Below, piece by piece: positions 21,841 through 35,253 of a stretch of 64,000 nt of DNA (its first letter is position 1; each line of letters begins with the position of its first letter). The translations under genes and the position numbers were made by a program. The notes beneath the pieces were generated by a model that did not search any database, was not told where the DNA came from, and was given only the letters and a program-made list of their open reading frames with translations. Location of the stretch: positions 371,045-435,044 of the forward strand of contig NHNY01000021.1 of assembly GCA_002786065.1 (NCBI GenBank), written 5' to 3'. Origin of the DNA: Microcyclospora pomicola. Its lineage: Eukaryota; Ascomycota; Dothideomycetes; Capnodiales.

Positions 21841-24800
21841 ACGTCTAAGGCAAGGTAATGCTAATAGAGAACGGTCCTAAACATACAGTGTGCTATAACA
21901 CCGGCACTAGCATAACATTAGCTAACACCAAATAGGTAACAGACAATCGCCTAGACCTCGAGATCAAGACATTGACAGTTACCTTAAATAGAGTGTTAGG
22001 CAAGGGAGCGACAAAGAAATAGGTTCTCTTAGACTTCTTCATCCTAGTGTGGATCGGAAGGCAGCTAATCCTCTACAAGATTACTAGAGAGGTCTACCTA
22101 AAAGACGATCTTACTGCTAACCTTCTCGTAGGTATAGACATACTCGTACTAGAGGAAGTCGTGCTAGACACTACTAACCGCCGAGGTATCATTAGAGGCA
22201 CTCGGACATTCCCTATTGAAGTCCGCAGAAAGTCGAGCGAGATTATACAGAAGACAGTTACAGCCGCCTATCACATAGTAATCCCGCCTCGAAAGCTCGT
22301 TGTAGTACTAGTCCACTTTAATAGGACCCTTCCGACAGATCGAGACTTTATGTTCGAGTCCGAAGGCATTTCGGACCAAGGAGTCACAGCTTACAACTAT
22401 GTAGTAGACGCCTAGTTCTTACAGGCAATGGTTAGAAACGACTCTAACGTACCTGTTACGCTCGGTCGTTATACGAAACTCGGTACACTAGTCGAGTGTA
22501 TGTTCGAAGGTACCTACGCAGTTGATGTAGAAGAACACGGTCTCGCTAGACTTCGGCCTACGCAATCACGCATTAACAGGTCGCTCGAGAGGCAGCATAC
22601 CACGGGAGTCACTATTTACAGGACAGACGAGGCGCATAAGGCACTCGCGAAGATCATTAAGGACCACCTAGATCTATAGCATGATCGTGGCAACATAATC
22701 GATACTCCGCAGGACTAGATGTTGAGGATCCCTCTAATTCCTAACTACTATAACAAAATCCCTAAGCTACGCGTTTACAACCTCGGTGCTCGCGACAAAG
22801 CCGTCGTAGACACCCTCTGCGACGGATTGCAGGGACAAGACAAGCTCGGCTAGACTATACGTGCTACTCTATTTAGCTTCCTAGTTTTCGTGGTGTGGAA
22901 AAAGGTCCCTAATAGCTACAGTGGTTTCGTCGACAAAGGCCGCGCTGTCGTAGACATTAGGGGATTAAACAAGCTGTCCATCCTAGACAGCTACTAGATA
23001 CCTCTCTAAGCGGACATGTTCGCGTTGCTTGCTAGTTGTTCCTACATAAGCACAATCGATATGATATCGTTCTTCTATTAATTTCCTGTCTACCCTAATA
23101 ACTAGCATAAACTCACAGTAAACACTTACCGCGGACAGGAGTCCTTCAAGGTCGCGCTAATAGAGTACTGCAATTCAGTGCAACACGTTCAGCGGACAAT
23201 TGACAATTTCCTTCGACTATGCCGCGACTACGCAAGAGCCTATATCGACGACATAGTCATCTTTTCGAAGACCCTAAAGGAGCATTGCAACCACCTCTGC
23301 CGAGTACTCGACATCCTCGACGCTAAAGGTATGAGCGTTTCCCCTAAGAAGTCATTTCTTAGGTACCCTTCGGCAACACTTTTAGGGCAACATGTTAGTA
23401 GACTTAGGTTGGCCACACACGAGGAAAAGCTTAAGGCGATCACGAGTCTCGAGTTTCCTGCTACACTCTAGAAACTAGAGTACTACATCGGATTGACTAA
23501 CTAGCTAAGAGCTACGGTTCTATACTACGCATAAGTGTCTAGACCACTTTAGCAGGAAAAAACGAGGCTACTAAAAGCAGGGCTAGTCGAGGGAGGCGCA
23601 CGAAAACGTTACGTAGCGAAGACCTTGCTTAGCTTACAACTCTTAATCGAAGGAGCAGATCTACCGCCGACCCTCTAGTTACTAAAAGATTGCTTCAATC
23701 TCCTCTAGTAGCAGTTCAAAGACACTGCAGACGCGATCCTATTCTACCCTGATCCGAACAGGCGCCTCTATATTGACGTCGACTCCTCCTTTAAGTAGGG
23801 AACTAGCGCTATGGTCTATATAGTGATCGGCGACCCTGACCTAGTACTAGAAGATAGAAAGGCGATTTGTTTCCCTCGCTACAAGGTCTAGGTAGTTACC
23901 TTTCTTAGTAAGGCTCTCACACCTACAGAGTCTCGATACTAGCCTACAGAGCTTAAGGTAGGTAGCGTGGTATAGGTCGTGCGAAAGATCCATTACATGC
24001 TCTACGCTAGCCGACACCCTACTACTGTATTCACGGACCATTACGCCGCCGTCGGTTTAACAGCGCATCACTCCCTTACTACTACAACGTCGACCGATAG
24101 GCTAAACCTGAAATTGGTCCGCGCCGCTACCTACTTGTTAGCTTATAGGCTTAATATAGTCTATCGCCCTAGGCAGATCCACCTCGTGCCGGACGCGCTA
24201 AGTAGGCTGCTCGGTAAGAAGTCCACAGAGCGAGCTAACGCAGAGATGCTCGACGTCGACAGGGATGATTAGCACAAAGGAACGACGCCGGTCTTTTACG
24301 TTATGTTGGTCGAAATGGATAGGCAGTTTCGCGAGCGTCTCGCACGAGAGTACGAGCACGACCCGTATTGGTCCAAGGTCCTTTGCATGGTCTTGCGGGC
24401 TTAGGCCAAAAATGCAGCAGACCGAGGGAATGATAACGCCCTAGGGCACTAGCTAGTTCCCTACTATCGAGGCAAGGATCCGTAGAAAGAAGAAGAGTTC
24501 AACAGCCCTTTAGGTATCTTGTTCTTCGAGCGGAACGGCCTATTATACTCGCGAGACACAGAGAATGGACGCGATCGCTTATACATCCCGCAGTCAACGG
24601 TGAAAGAGATCTTCTACTAGGCTTATAACGAGAGGCACTACTAGGGTTTCTATAGAGTCTATGATCGAGTAAGGGAATCCTTTGTCATTCGTCACTTGTT
24701 AAGGCAGCTGAAGAAATACATTCTCTAGTGTCTTATATGTAGGCGAAACGAAACAGTCCGCCACGCTCCATACGGAGAGCTGAACTCTATCTAGCTAAAG

Positions 24801-25958
24801 ATAGAGGTCTTCCGTGAGATGACGATGGATTTTATTATGCTACTTCCCGAGACTAAGAAAGGGAAAAACGCTCTGTTGACAATCACAGATAAGATGTCAA
24901 AACGCAATGCCTTAGTCACTAGCCGCGATGACTGGTCGGCTTCGCAATAGGCGTAGAGATGGTTGGCTAAACTACAGAAGCTCGACTGGCCAATCCCGGC
25001 AGTCATCGTATGTGATCGCGACCCTAGGTTCTTGTCTGGATTTTGGAAGAAGGTGATGTCGCTACTTAGCGTTCGTGTACTCGCGGCTACTGCTTACTAC
25101 CCTTAAACCGATAGACAATCCGAAAGGACTAACCAAACGGTTAAGATAGCGTTACGCTATTTCCTTATAGCGACTACTAGCGACTGGAGCGAATGTCTAC
25201 TATCGCTACAAGCGACGCTAAACAACAGCCGCAACGCTACTACCGGCTACTCACCTAACGAAGTCATCCTTAGCTTCAAAACCAACCTCGATAGCCTTAA
25301 TGTACTTAAGGAACTCCTAGCGCAGGACCTCGCCGCTGTCCGCGGGACCATTCGTAGAGAGATCTAAGACTCCATTGCACTAGCTAATGTATACATAAAA
25401 GAGAGATATGATGCTAAACACAAGCCGCTCTAGCTCTAGGCAGGGGACGAGGTCTTCCTACGTTTGAACTATAGCTACAAGGCTCTAGGCGATCTCCTAG
25501 CTAAACTGTCCTACTAAAGGGAGGGTCTATTCAAAGTACTAGAAAAGGTCGGAAGCCTCGCGTACCGGCTGGAACTCCTACTAGCGTACAAGATCTACCC
25601 TGTTATCTCCGTAGCACAGCTCGAGCTAGCGCCTAAAGGGCGTGATCCGTTTAACAGACAAGCTGATCACGAACCTAGGCCGGTTGCTGCAGCCACCTAC
25701 GAAGATGAGTACGAAATCGAACGGCTAGTTGCAAAGCGAATTACAGTGCGGAAGGGGAAATCGATTACACAGTACAGGGTTAAATAGAAGGGTTAGAACT
25801 TACTACACAACGCTTAGTATAACAAGGACGATCTCCAGTCCGCGCAAGACCTTATCTAAGACTACGAGGACAACCACCCGAACGATGGCGGGATGCGCAC
25901 TCCTAAGCCTCGAGGTCGCCGTCGACAAGGGACCACCTTACACCCTTCGGGGTCGTGA
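21841..25958 (+). pseudogene. pol part of the F3 gag-pol frame (protease, RT, RNase H, integrase, chromodomain)
   Basis: It is in the same frame as gag, with no frameshift between them. A protease-like segment with NTGTS lies near 21900. Reverse transcriptase with an intact YIDD follows near 23240, then RNase H (23750-24220), an integrase with HHCC-like region and core (24600-25300), and a chromodomain-like segment (25704-25860). The frame ends at a TGA at 25956, which is not a CpA-type stop and so is probably the real end. Internal stops are almost all TAG or TAA. Confidence 0.85.
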
Positions 25959-26229
25959 GGCGTACTTAGACGAGCTAGATCTCTGTGAGGAGGTCCAAAC
26001 AATATTCTTCTACTAGCATTGTCTAGTACGCTTCACCTATCTTCGCGAGTTCAAGGGTACCTTAGGTCGTCGCTAAGACTATACATCTTTACGCGCGATG
26101 TTCGCGATTAGCATGTGAATACACAACAAACGTGCCCCTACTACACAGTTTCCAAAATTTCACCTTTACATCATTCAGTTTGCTTCACACACTTCTGCTA
26201 CATTAACACTACCCTTCCTTTATATCTAC

Positions 26230-29200
26230 ACGCGTATACAGACCGCTACTACGCGAGAGATAGCAGCGGCCTCCGCAGAGCGCTAACAGACGGCCGACGG
26301 TTAACAGGGCACACCTAACGCCAAACCACCGACCGCGAGCTCTCCACGACCCTACCCTGCCCCCTAGCCGCTAACAGTACTAGCGAACTAACTGCCACTT
26401 ATTAGACAATTACACTACAGCGTCGCGTCACATCTAAGAGACCTGCAAGGCCTCTAGAGAGACACAATCACCTTCGGCGACGAAGACATTGACGAGATCA
26501 CTGTCCGCTAGTCCTAAGAAGTAACTAGGCAAAAGGTATTACACGACAAGATCATAGCCCTTAGGACCGCTAGCAGAGTCTGTTAACAATATCCGTTCAT
26601 CTATAGGGAACTCGAGCGCTTCGCCCGAGACCTCTACTAGATCGGCGACTTAACTACAGACCACTACAAGCGAGCGATCAAAACGTTCCTTATCCGAGAC
26701 ACACGCTAGTGCCCTGCACCTACTGTACTAGTCTTTTCCTGCCCTAAAGAGGTGGACTACTTATTGCGAGGTTAGTAGAACAAAGCACAGCGATTTTCGA
26801 GCAAGGCTAACGTCGCTAGGGACTTGTCTATCTTCCGTAGTCTTATACCACCACGCGACTATCACTAGTAGCTTAAGCAGTAACGCGAAATCATCCGCGC
26901 AGAGGACTAGGCGACAGTCTACCTTATAGGTTAGCTAAGGCTAGTGGACCAGCTTAACGAAGAATATCCTAACTTCAAGGCGCTGATTAGCTTTTTCCGT
27001 GCGGACCTTATTGCCGATTACGCCTAACTACTTAACTAACAGTAGAGCGTCATCGAAGCTCGCTCTTTTAGACTTGCTACGAGGAACGCGGTGAACGACC
27101 TGGTCGACCTTCGCGGCTGCTTCAATCACGCAGTCCGCTGATTCCTATTGCCACTACTTGTTACCTCTATACAGCTAACAGCGAACACCACTACTATAGC
27201 AGGAGGTTCGAAGGCTTATCTAGTCTTTAAACCAGGAACAACAGACCTAAAGTTAAGGTTCTACAAGATATGGATGGGAGAAAGGAACCTACCACGCACT
27301 ATACCACGCGAGTCGAAAGAGCTCGACATAGAAGCTAATACCGCACAGGTGCCGCAGCGCTCCTACATCGCAGTCCGGTCGATCTTCTACAAGCTAAAGA
27401 ATGCAACCCTAGCGTTCTATTACTTTCTAGAACCTAGCACAATGCTAACCGACTATGAAGTCGGACGTCTGCTAGTTATATGCTACGACCACGACGTGCT
27501 ATTATCCTAATTTCTGTACAAATAGTAGCTATACGTATTTACGGTTAACGGCATAGTCTACCTAGCCCGTAGACAATGCGGGCCACCCTATGTGCTAAAG
27601 GCTCTAAACGGCACATAGCGCTACTTAGTCCTGGCCGGAGCTTACCTTCTATGTAGCAGTAGACATCTATAGGAGATGTTCTACGGTCGCAAACACCAGC
27701 TCGACTAACTTACCTGTAGCGAAGGAAGAAAGCAGTATCTATAGGGTTACCCAAACAGCACGAGGGACTACTTATACACTAAATAGCAGACCCTACACCT
27801 AACGTCTTGCATAGTAGGATACAACAGTTAGCTAGAGGTTAGGTAGGACTTAATCCATTAGCCTACCCACATCGACGATAACCGTATTCCCGTAGACTTC
27901 TAGGAGTTCATCCTCCATCCTACGAACGAGAACAGAGTGCCCTAGGTGGTCCGCCACGCCCTCTAAAGCTACTACTAAAGCGTCCCCGTGCTAATGCAAC
28001 TACTAGGACATAGCCGCTTAAAGCACTCTAAGACGACCGTAGAACACCGCACTACTATCGACACGATTAACGATCTAGTTAGTTCGTATACATTCCTAGC
28101 GGAGATCGCAATGCCACAGAACTTCACACGCTAGTTCGTGGAGGCTGCCCGACAGAGAACCTAGACCGGCCTAACGTCTACGTCGCAGGCCCCTAGCGCG
28201 AGCCACTCTGGAACGAGCGACTAAAACGACACGGGGTACGACAGCGACGAGGTCGCTACGACAGCAATACAGGGCATACACTCGGTCACAGAGATGGCGG
28301 TCTGTGGACTGCTTACGTCGACCCGAAACTTACACATGCGCACCCTCCGCGTAAACGAGGCATTGAAAGAACTTTCAATCTTACTTGCAGGAATCCGACA
28401 TGGCCTTGCAAAGACGCTACAGCTGCTTACAGACGTCTAGAAAGACACTACGCAGTTTACCTATACTACTATAGCGATAATCCTGCGCGACATTGCAGTG
28501 CGCACTGCCTACACCGTTAGTAAGGTAGGCAACGCTCGACTACTAGAAGCGCTGCCAGACCTTATAGTGCTCGAATTTGACCTAGATGGACTAGACGCAG
28601 CGACAGTCACGACAATGCTCTAGGAGAAGACTTCTAACAAGATACGCGAGCTCGCTAACGACATTCCGACCACGGCGCTAGAAGAAGATGACGACGACAG
28701 CGCTAAGGTCGCGTCGTAGTTCGACAAGGACATTCCGTCTGTGAACTTCGTAGGCGCCGTTCTCCTATAGAAAGAGTAGCGAAAGGGACCGGTTCGTACG
28801 ACGAGCGAAGAGGCCACGGTCAACGTTCACGCTAGTAGCTAAACCCCTATTAGCCAGACCCCTAGACAAGCTACTATACTACCAAATCCTTACACTGCGG
28901 GACAACTATACATCGCTTAGCAGTTATTCAAGGCGGAGCCTTAACAGCAGCAGCCGAACCCGCAACTTAACTTACTACATATCGTACTAGGGCAATTCGC
29001 ACAACATTAGTTCCAGTTCGGACAATAACAGTACGGGGTGCTAGGCGGAGGGTTCGGTATGTAGCAGTTACTAGGGTTCGCTTAGCAGATGTAAGGGTGC
29101 CCTCCACAGTACTAGAATCTAATGGTACTACCGTACTAGCACTAAGGGATGTTGCTACTAGGATTCAATACCTAGTACTAGCAGAGTCCCTAGATGTACA

Positions 29201-29958
29201 ACCCTACACCGATACAGCAGCCTATACCTTCGTAGGGTAGTCAATTTAACTAGAGGCCGCCACAGTAGGACAACTAGGACACGGCGTCTACAGCCCGGCA
29301 GCCTGTCAAGCCAAAGGTGTACAAATCCCCATTTATGCAACAGGTTATGTCGCAGACACTAGGGCCATCTCCACACTAAGGACAAATGCAACTGCCGATA
29401 CTCCCTAGTCCTTACTCCTAGCAACCGCAGCCGCAACTCATTTAGGACACCACTTAAAACCGAGTCGAAGACACTACGCAGAACCTGTCCTCGCCGCTGA
29501 GCACTCCGCACAATCCTTAACACATAACAACGCCGCAGTCCTAGAACACGTTAGATACAAGCAACACAGGTCAGCTACACAACTAACCGCAACAGCAGCC
29601 TCCTACGCCGACTGCGAGCGCCAACCCATTAAAGCGACAGGCTAGTTAGGACCTCGGAAAATCCGCCGAGAACACGACTCCCCACAAAAGCGAGCCGAAG
29701 ACCGCCGTACCTGCTAAGACTAAGAAGCCTCGTACGAAGAAGCCTAAAGGGGAGCAACAAGCGACTCGTACGAGCAAACGCGTGCGAGGGGGACCGCTAG
29801 CAGCTGTCGACTAAGACAGGCACGAGGAGGATGCGACAAGAAGGGTTAAGGGTCGATAGAAGACGGAAAAGGATACTAGCTAGAGGAGGCGAGTCTAGAG
29901 ATGGAGCACACCGAGGACGGTGACTGTTAAGAGGGGGGGGAGTTTGTTACGGACGTAA
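26230..29958 (+). pseudogene. Third ORF of F3 downstream of pol, about 1,240 codons, unknown
   Basis: The frame offset by +1 from gag-pol keeps coding character from about 26230 to a TAA inside the 3' LTR at 29956, including a clean stretch at 27148-27510. The N-terminal two thirds look folded and helix-rich. From 28860 to 29700 it is Gln/Pro-rich, and a Lys/Arg-rich end follows. I see no transmembrane segment or envelope motif and do not recognise the protein. It is interrupted only by TAG/TAA stops of the RIP type, so it was probably intact before mutation. Confidence 0.65.
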
Positions 29959-30128
29959 CTACCTCCGCTAGACGGTCCGCCAGAGGACATATGTAGTTTT
30001 CCACTACACAGATAGCAGACCTCAATCACACACATCTTAGAGTTTATTTTAACCACTTTTGTGTTCCGCTTATACGCTCCGCCGAGGTCCGCGCGACATA
30101 CCGCGAGACCCTCCGCCTAACTGCAACA
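29945..30128 (+). repeat. 3' LTR of F3
   Basis: 184 bp, paired with 17984-18167. The purine tract just before it (about 29929-29944) is the likely second-strand primer. Confidence 0.9.
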
Positions 30129-30133
30129 TCTAT

Positions 30134-30206
30134 AGCATGTCTTATATTCTATCTATGTACTTATTGTCCTATCATTAATTATTGTCCTAAGCCAAATGCC
30201 GTAACA
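30134..30206 (+). repeat. 5' LTR of F2-plus, right piece
   Basis: 73 bp completing the LTR begun at 17841; 143 + 73 = 216. It ends GCCGTAACA, where the 3' LTR has GCCGTGACA. Confidence 0.9.
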
Positions 30207-30291
30207 TTACATGCTATTAGCTATCTATAGACACCTAGAAACCTATAGAAACACTACATAGTGCTACTACACTATGAACCCTGTATTAAAC

Positions 30292-31530
30292 TATAGACCC
30301 AAACTCTACCCTATCTTCTTTAGGACACGCTACACTAGGTGGCTTTAACGCTAACCCTAACAGTGGCGCTACTACCTCCTAACTAACCAATCCCTAAGAG
30401 TTCTCCTAGTAGGTCTAGGATGACCCTAATAGAGCATAGACACAGATTTTGGCTATTTAGGGAGTAAGAGATGTAGCTGTAAGGAACCTTACAGATAGTT
30501 AGGCCTATAGAGAGGCCCTACAGGCCGACATTAACGACGCTCGCTAGTAGTTAGCTGCTAAGGAACTAGTTCTCGAACACCTACCTACCTAGCAAGGTGA
30601 CTAGGCCCTAGCTACTACTACTAAGAGGTCTTAAAAGATTGCAGACCTAGACACCTTTAGTAGAGATAGGGACAAATACGAGACTTAGAAGTTCAGTATT
30701 ACACTTAAGTTTAGGGCTAACAGTGACTACTTCCACTCTAAGGACTAGAAAGTAGCCTATGCCATCTTATTCCTTAAGGGCAATGCTATAGCCTAGATGA
30801 CACCCTACTTCTCCTCTAGAGGAGACACTACTATCCTGAACATTAACGAGTTGTTCGCTGCCTTAGATCGTGCCTTTAGCGACCTAGACAGGCAAGGGAC
30901 TGCCTAGAACAAACTAAGAATTCTTCGCTAAAGGAACTAGCCTTTTGTAGACTTCTATGCTAAATTCAGTCGCCACGTTGTCTATACTAGGTACAATAAT
31001 GAGGCTAAGAAGGCACAACTGCTACAAGGTCTTAGCAATAAGCTCTATGCCTTGCTCCTTAATAATAACTACGAGCATCTATCCTACACAGACTTTGTAG
31101 CTCTATGCTAGCGCTTAGATACTCGTCGACAGACCTTTGCTGCCTAGCATTTAGCACTTCTTCGCTCTGCCTAAGGCTAATACCGCTCTGCCAGTGCCCC
31201 CTACAGTGTACTAGCTCGCCTAGCTATAACTACTACTGCTACTATAATCCCTGTACGTATTGCCCCTGTCCCTACAGGCGATAGTACAGTTCCTATAGAC
31301 CTCTCTGTAGCTCGCACTCGCCTAAGGGGCCCCTTAACTAAGGAAGAGAAGGCCTGTCGCTGCACTTAGGGGTTATGCCTCTACTGTGGGAACCTAGGGC
31401 ACATTGCTAGCAACTGCCCTAATCGCCCCTAACCTAGGTTGGTAGCTACTAGTACTACCTTTAGCAACAACACTACTAAGGACAACCCTGCCCTAGCCCC
31501 TAAACAGGGAAACGCCTAGTCCTTGTACAA
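30292..31530 (+). pseudogene. gag of F2-plus (RIP-degraded)
   Basis: It matches the F2-minus gag that starts at 44181. Here the start reads ATA instead of ATG. The CCHC zinc knuckle CLYCGNLGHIASNC is intact near 31378-31419. TAG codons interrupt the frame throughout. Gag would package the element RNA. Confidence 0.82.
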
Positions 31531-31599
31531 AGACGCTCATAAGGACACCCCTAGTTCACATTACTGTCTTTATCCTCTATAAGAATCTAACTAACTACT

Positions 31600-33817
31600 G
31601 TAAAACGTTTTAATAAGGAGTCCCTTATAGATGAACCTATGGTTATTCCTGTCTAGATAGGCACTTAATCAATATTAAATTGCCCTACACTCCTTAACTG
31701 TAGTGCCCTTGCATTAGGATTCATTGATGCTGAACATACGCAATCTTAGAACCTACCCTTACAACTATTAAAGAACCCTCGCCCCCTCGACCTTATTAAC
31801 AGCTTAGAATCTAGCTCCGGCTAGGTGACCTATGTCTGCTACACTACTATATCTATTAGCAATAGAGCCTACCTAGAGAAGGTATCGCTGTTTGTCACTA
31901 AGCTATTAGACTACCCTATGGTTTTAGGCCTTAGTTAGCTAAAGCGTTACAACCTAGCTGTGGACTTCAGCACAAGCACCCTCTACTTCAAATCCAATTT
32001 CTGCAGAGCTAACTGCTTAGTCCGATCCATAACTAGTGCTACCTTGCTATTAACCTAAGCCCCTAAACTACTATGCCTTAAAGTTAGGGCTATTAGTGCC
32101 GCCCCCTTTCGATCTCTAGCTACAAAGACAGGACACTCGCTCTTCGCAGTTACTTTGGCTGATATTAAGAAGGCCCTTAAGCCTAAGACACCTACAGACC
32201 TAGCTACTAAGCTGCCTCTAGAATACTACGAATTCCTTAATGTCTTTTCCTAATAGTTAGTAGACGAGCTGCTACCCTACAGACTATACGACTACAGCAT
32301 TTAACTAACACTAGGAGCAGTACCTCTATTTAGGCCCCTCTACAATATGTTAAGGGATGAACTCCTTGTCCTGAAAAAATACCTTACTAAGAACCTAGAC
32401 AAAGGGTTCATCCGCCCTAGCAGCTCCTCAGCTGCTAGCCCTGTATTATTTGTGCGCAAGCCTAATAGAGGACTGCGATTCTACGTCGACTATTGTAGCC
32501 TGAATGCCCTTACTGTCAAGAACCGGTACCCCTTACCCCTAATCTAAGAGACCCTTAGCCGCCTAGGCAAGGCCAAATACTTCACTAAGCTAGACATTAT
32601 TGTAGCCTTTAACAAGCTACGCATAAAGCAAGGCGACGAATAGCTTACTGCCTTTAGAACCCGCTACAGCCTATACGAGTATACAGTCATGCCCTTCGGA
32701 CTGTCTAACGCACCTAGTTCCTTCTAGCACTACATTAATAACAAACTCTATGATTTCCTAGATCGCTTCGCTACTACGTACATTAACGACATCCTTATCT
32801 ACAGCAACAACCTTAAGGAGCACAGGGAACATGTTAAACTAGTGCTAGAAAGACTGCGTGAGGCAGGTCTCTAAGTAGACATTAACAAATACGAGTTCTA
32901 CGAACAAGAGGTTAAATACCTAGGCCTGATTATTAGTACAGAAGGCATTAAGATAGACCCTAAGAAGATCTCCGCTATTATCGACTAGTCCAAGCCTACT
33001 AACCTTAAGGAGGTCTAGGGATTCCTCGGTTTCGCGAACTTCTATAGAAGATTTATTAGGAGATACTTACATATTGTCGCCCCTTTAACTGCATTAACTA
33101 AAAAGGGCTTACCCTTTACCTAGGGTCCTAAACAGTAACAAGCATTCGAATCTCTGTCTACGAGTTTCTGCACTGCCTCTATCCTATAACACTTCGACTT
33201 TAACCTTCCTACTAGACTAGAGACAGATGCTTCTAATAGAATAACTAGTATAGTACTCCTCTAACAGCACCCTAACTCTCTATAGAAACTAGTTGCCTAT
33301 CTGTCTAAGAAGATGTTACCTACGGAATGTAACTACGACATCTATAATAAGGAACTGCTTGCTATTGTTAAAGCATTCGAAGAATAGAGAGCAGAACTAG
33401 AGGGAGCTGATCAACTAGTTAAGGTCTACTCTGACCACAAAAACCTTACCTACTTTATGAAAACCAAGCTCCTAAACAGACGACAGGCCTGCTAGAGCGA
33501 GTTCCTTTCCCGATTTAACTTCGTGCTTGCCTATATACCTAGATCTCTTAACAGTCGAGTAGACGCCTTGACTAGGAGACTAGGAGATCTCCCTTTAGAT
33601 AGGGGGGATAGTAGAGAGATCGCAACACAGGTAGTACTAAAACCTCATAATCTCGACCCTGCGTTACAAGCACACGCCCTCTAGGCCATTTAAGTAGCCC
33701 TATCTCGCCTTAGTAGACTCTAAACAACACTAGAACCCCTGAATAACGATAGCGAACTTAAGGACAATGTAGTTAACCCTAAAGAACCTACTGTAAACGA
33801 GCTCCTAGAAGAAGCAT
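31600..33817 (+). pseudogene. pol of F2-plus, first part (protease, RT, RNase H)
   Basis: Reverse transcriptase lies at about 32340-32900 with the block [11 protein letters not shown]. The active-site motif reads YIND near 32780 where F2-minus keeps YIDD, a TpG-to-TpA change. RNase H follows to about 33560. F1-B is inserted after agcat (33813-33817), and the frame resumes at 46562. Confidence 0.87.
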
Positions 33818-34033
33818 TGTAAGGCCCCTTTCCTACCTGAAGTGAGGTTAAAGTCACGTGTCTCTAGTCTTAGCATAAAGCAATACTTCGGTGCGCGACC
33901 TGCGCACCTCGTACGCTTCATGGATTATTCTCGGTAGTAACTGTATTATACTGTTACTCCTCTATTTCTGTGTACTACGCTATCCTTTAGCATCTAGAAG
34001 CTACGCCCTAGTAGTCTATTGCTGCCCCTTACA
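33818..34033 (+). repeat. 5' LTR of F1 copy B
   Basis: 216 bp with intact TGTAAGG start and CCTTACA end, the least RIP-mutated F1 LTR in the window. Confidence 0.92.
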
Positions 34034-34074
34034 ATTATAATCCATCTTTTTAGGAACATAGCCTAGTACACAGG

Positions 34075-35253
34075 ATGGAGGACATTTAGGAGATGGAAGG
34101 GCATAGCACCTATAAAAACCCTATAGAGACAACTACGAGCGACACTATACAAGATATAAGCGCGACGCTAGAAGAGCGCTTACGCATCGCGCGGGAAAAG
34201 CGGGATCGTCTTATTATGTAACGAGAGCTGTAGAGGGTGGAGGAAGAAGTAGCTATGCTTAAGAGAGGTAAGAGCATCCCTAATAGCCTCCCTGATCATC
34301 TCCAAACCAGCTTAGCTATTACTACACTAAGATCCTTAGAACTCACTCCGAGTTTAGCAGGAAGCGCCGTATGGTCGCTGCGCAAGCGTACGACTAGCGA
34401 CGAAGAAGATAATGCGCAACCGCGTTTCAAAAAGCGGGACACCAAGCTAAAGGACTTAGATAAATACTATGGCAAGAGCATTAAGGAATATCGCAACTAC
34501 GTGCGCGATGCGGAGCTTGCTGCTATGAACGCTCTAGGAGCCTTCCCTACAGAAGAAAACCTCATTACTTAGGCTATGCAGTTTCTCAAGGGAGACCCGA
34601 AAGAAACCTAGTAGTCGGAGTATGAGCGACTAAAGAGCGCAGGTGTCGCGCTCAATTAGGAACACTACAAGGCATTTCTGCTGGATATCTAGGCAGACCT
34701 AGTTAATCGTAGTATGGAGGCAAGCTAGCAATACAAGAAAGCGGAGCAACGAGAGGGCCAATCTGTAAGGGCCTTCGCTACCTTTCTTAAGACACTAGAA
34801 GCGCAGCTCCCCCTATACACCGAGGCGCAACGTGTACAGCACCTGTTCACAGGAATGAGGCCGGAATTGAGGGCTTCTCTCTCTAACTATATAGTGATCC
34901 CTAACATAAGGGAGAAATTAATTGCTATCGCAACTACTATGGAGACGAACATACGCTGCACTAGAGGCGCACGATCGGGACATGGTCGTATAACCGGAGA
35001 GTCATACCGTGGTCCTCGAGTCTCCTAAAGGACTCGAGGGAGTGGCAAATCGACGTACCCGACTCGCGCGCGCAACGAGCGTCGCGCGCTAGAGCTGCGT
35101 AAGTATGACAACGATACAGCTACAGCACCTAAACTAGGCACTTGTTAGACCTGTAGAGAATCAGGTCACATCTCCCCTAACTGTCTAAAGAAGAGGAAGG
35201 GTAGAAATCCTAACAGGACCTCTGTTAACTATGTTAAGGTAGGAAAAGCCTGA
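34075..35253 (+). pseudogene. gag of F1 copy B
   Basis: The frame runs from the ATG at 34075 to a TGA at 35251-35253, 392 codons, with internal TAG/TAA stops. The longest open piece is 34237-34572. The C-terminal CCHC knuckle lies at 35143-35184, with one TAG between its first two Cys. The gag core resembles the Retrotrans_gag fold of chromoviruses. Confidence 0.85.

Larger units (their letters stand above)
17984..30128 (+). mobile_element. LTR retrotransposon F3, 12.1 kb, inserted in the F2-plus 5' LTR
   Basis: Both ends are intact: 184-bp LTRs (17984-18167 and 29945-30128) starting TGTCACGG/TGTTACGG and ending GCAACA, flanked by the duplication tctat (17979-17983 and 30129-30133). A purine tract with a run of G precedes the 3' LTR. 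The two LTRs differ at about eight positions, all transitions. Inside are one long gag-pol frame ending at a TGA (25956-25958) and a second long frame of about 1,240 codons reaching the 3' LTR. It is a Ty3/Gypsy element with chromodomain, and it is RIP-mutated. Confidence 0.93.

Noticed and set aside
26115-26318. ORF of 67 codons between pol and the third ORF of F3
   Set aside because: It is in a different frame from both neighbours, short, and overlaps the likely start of the third ORF.
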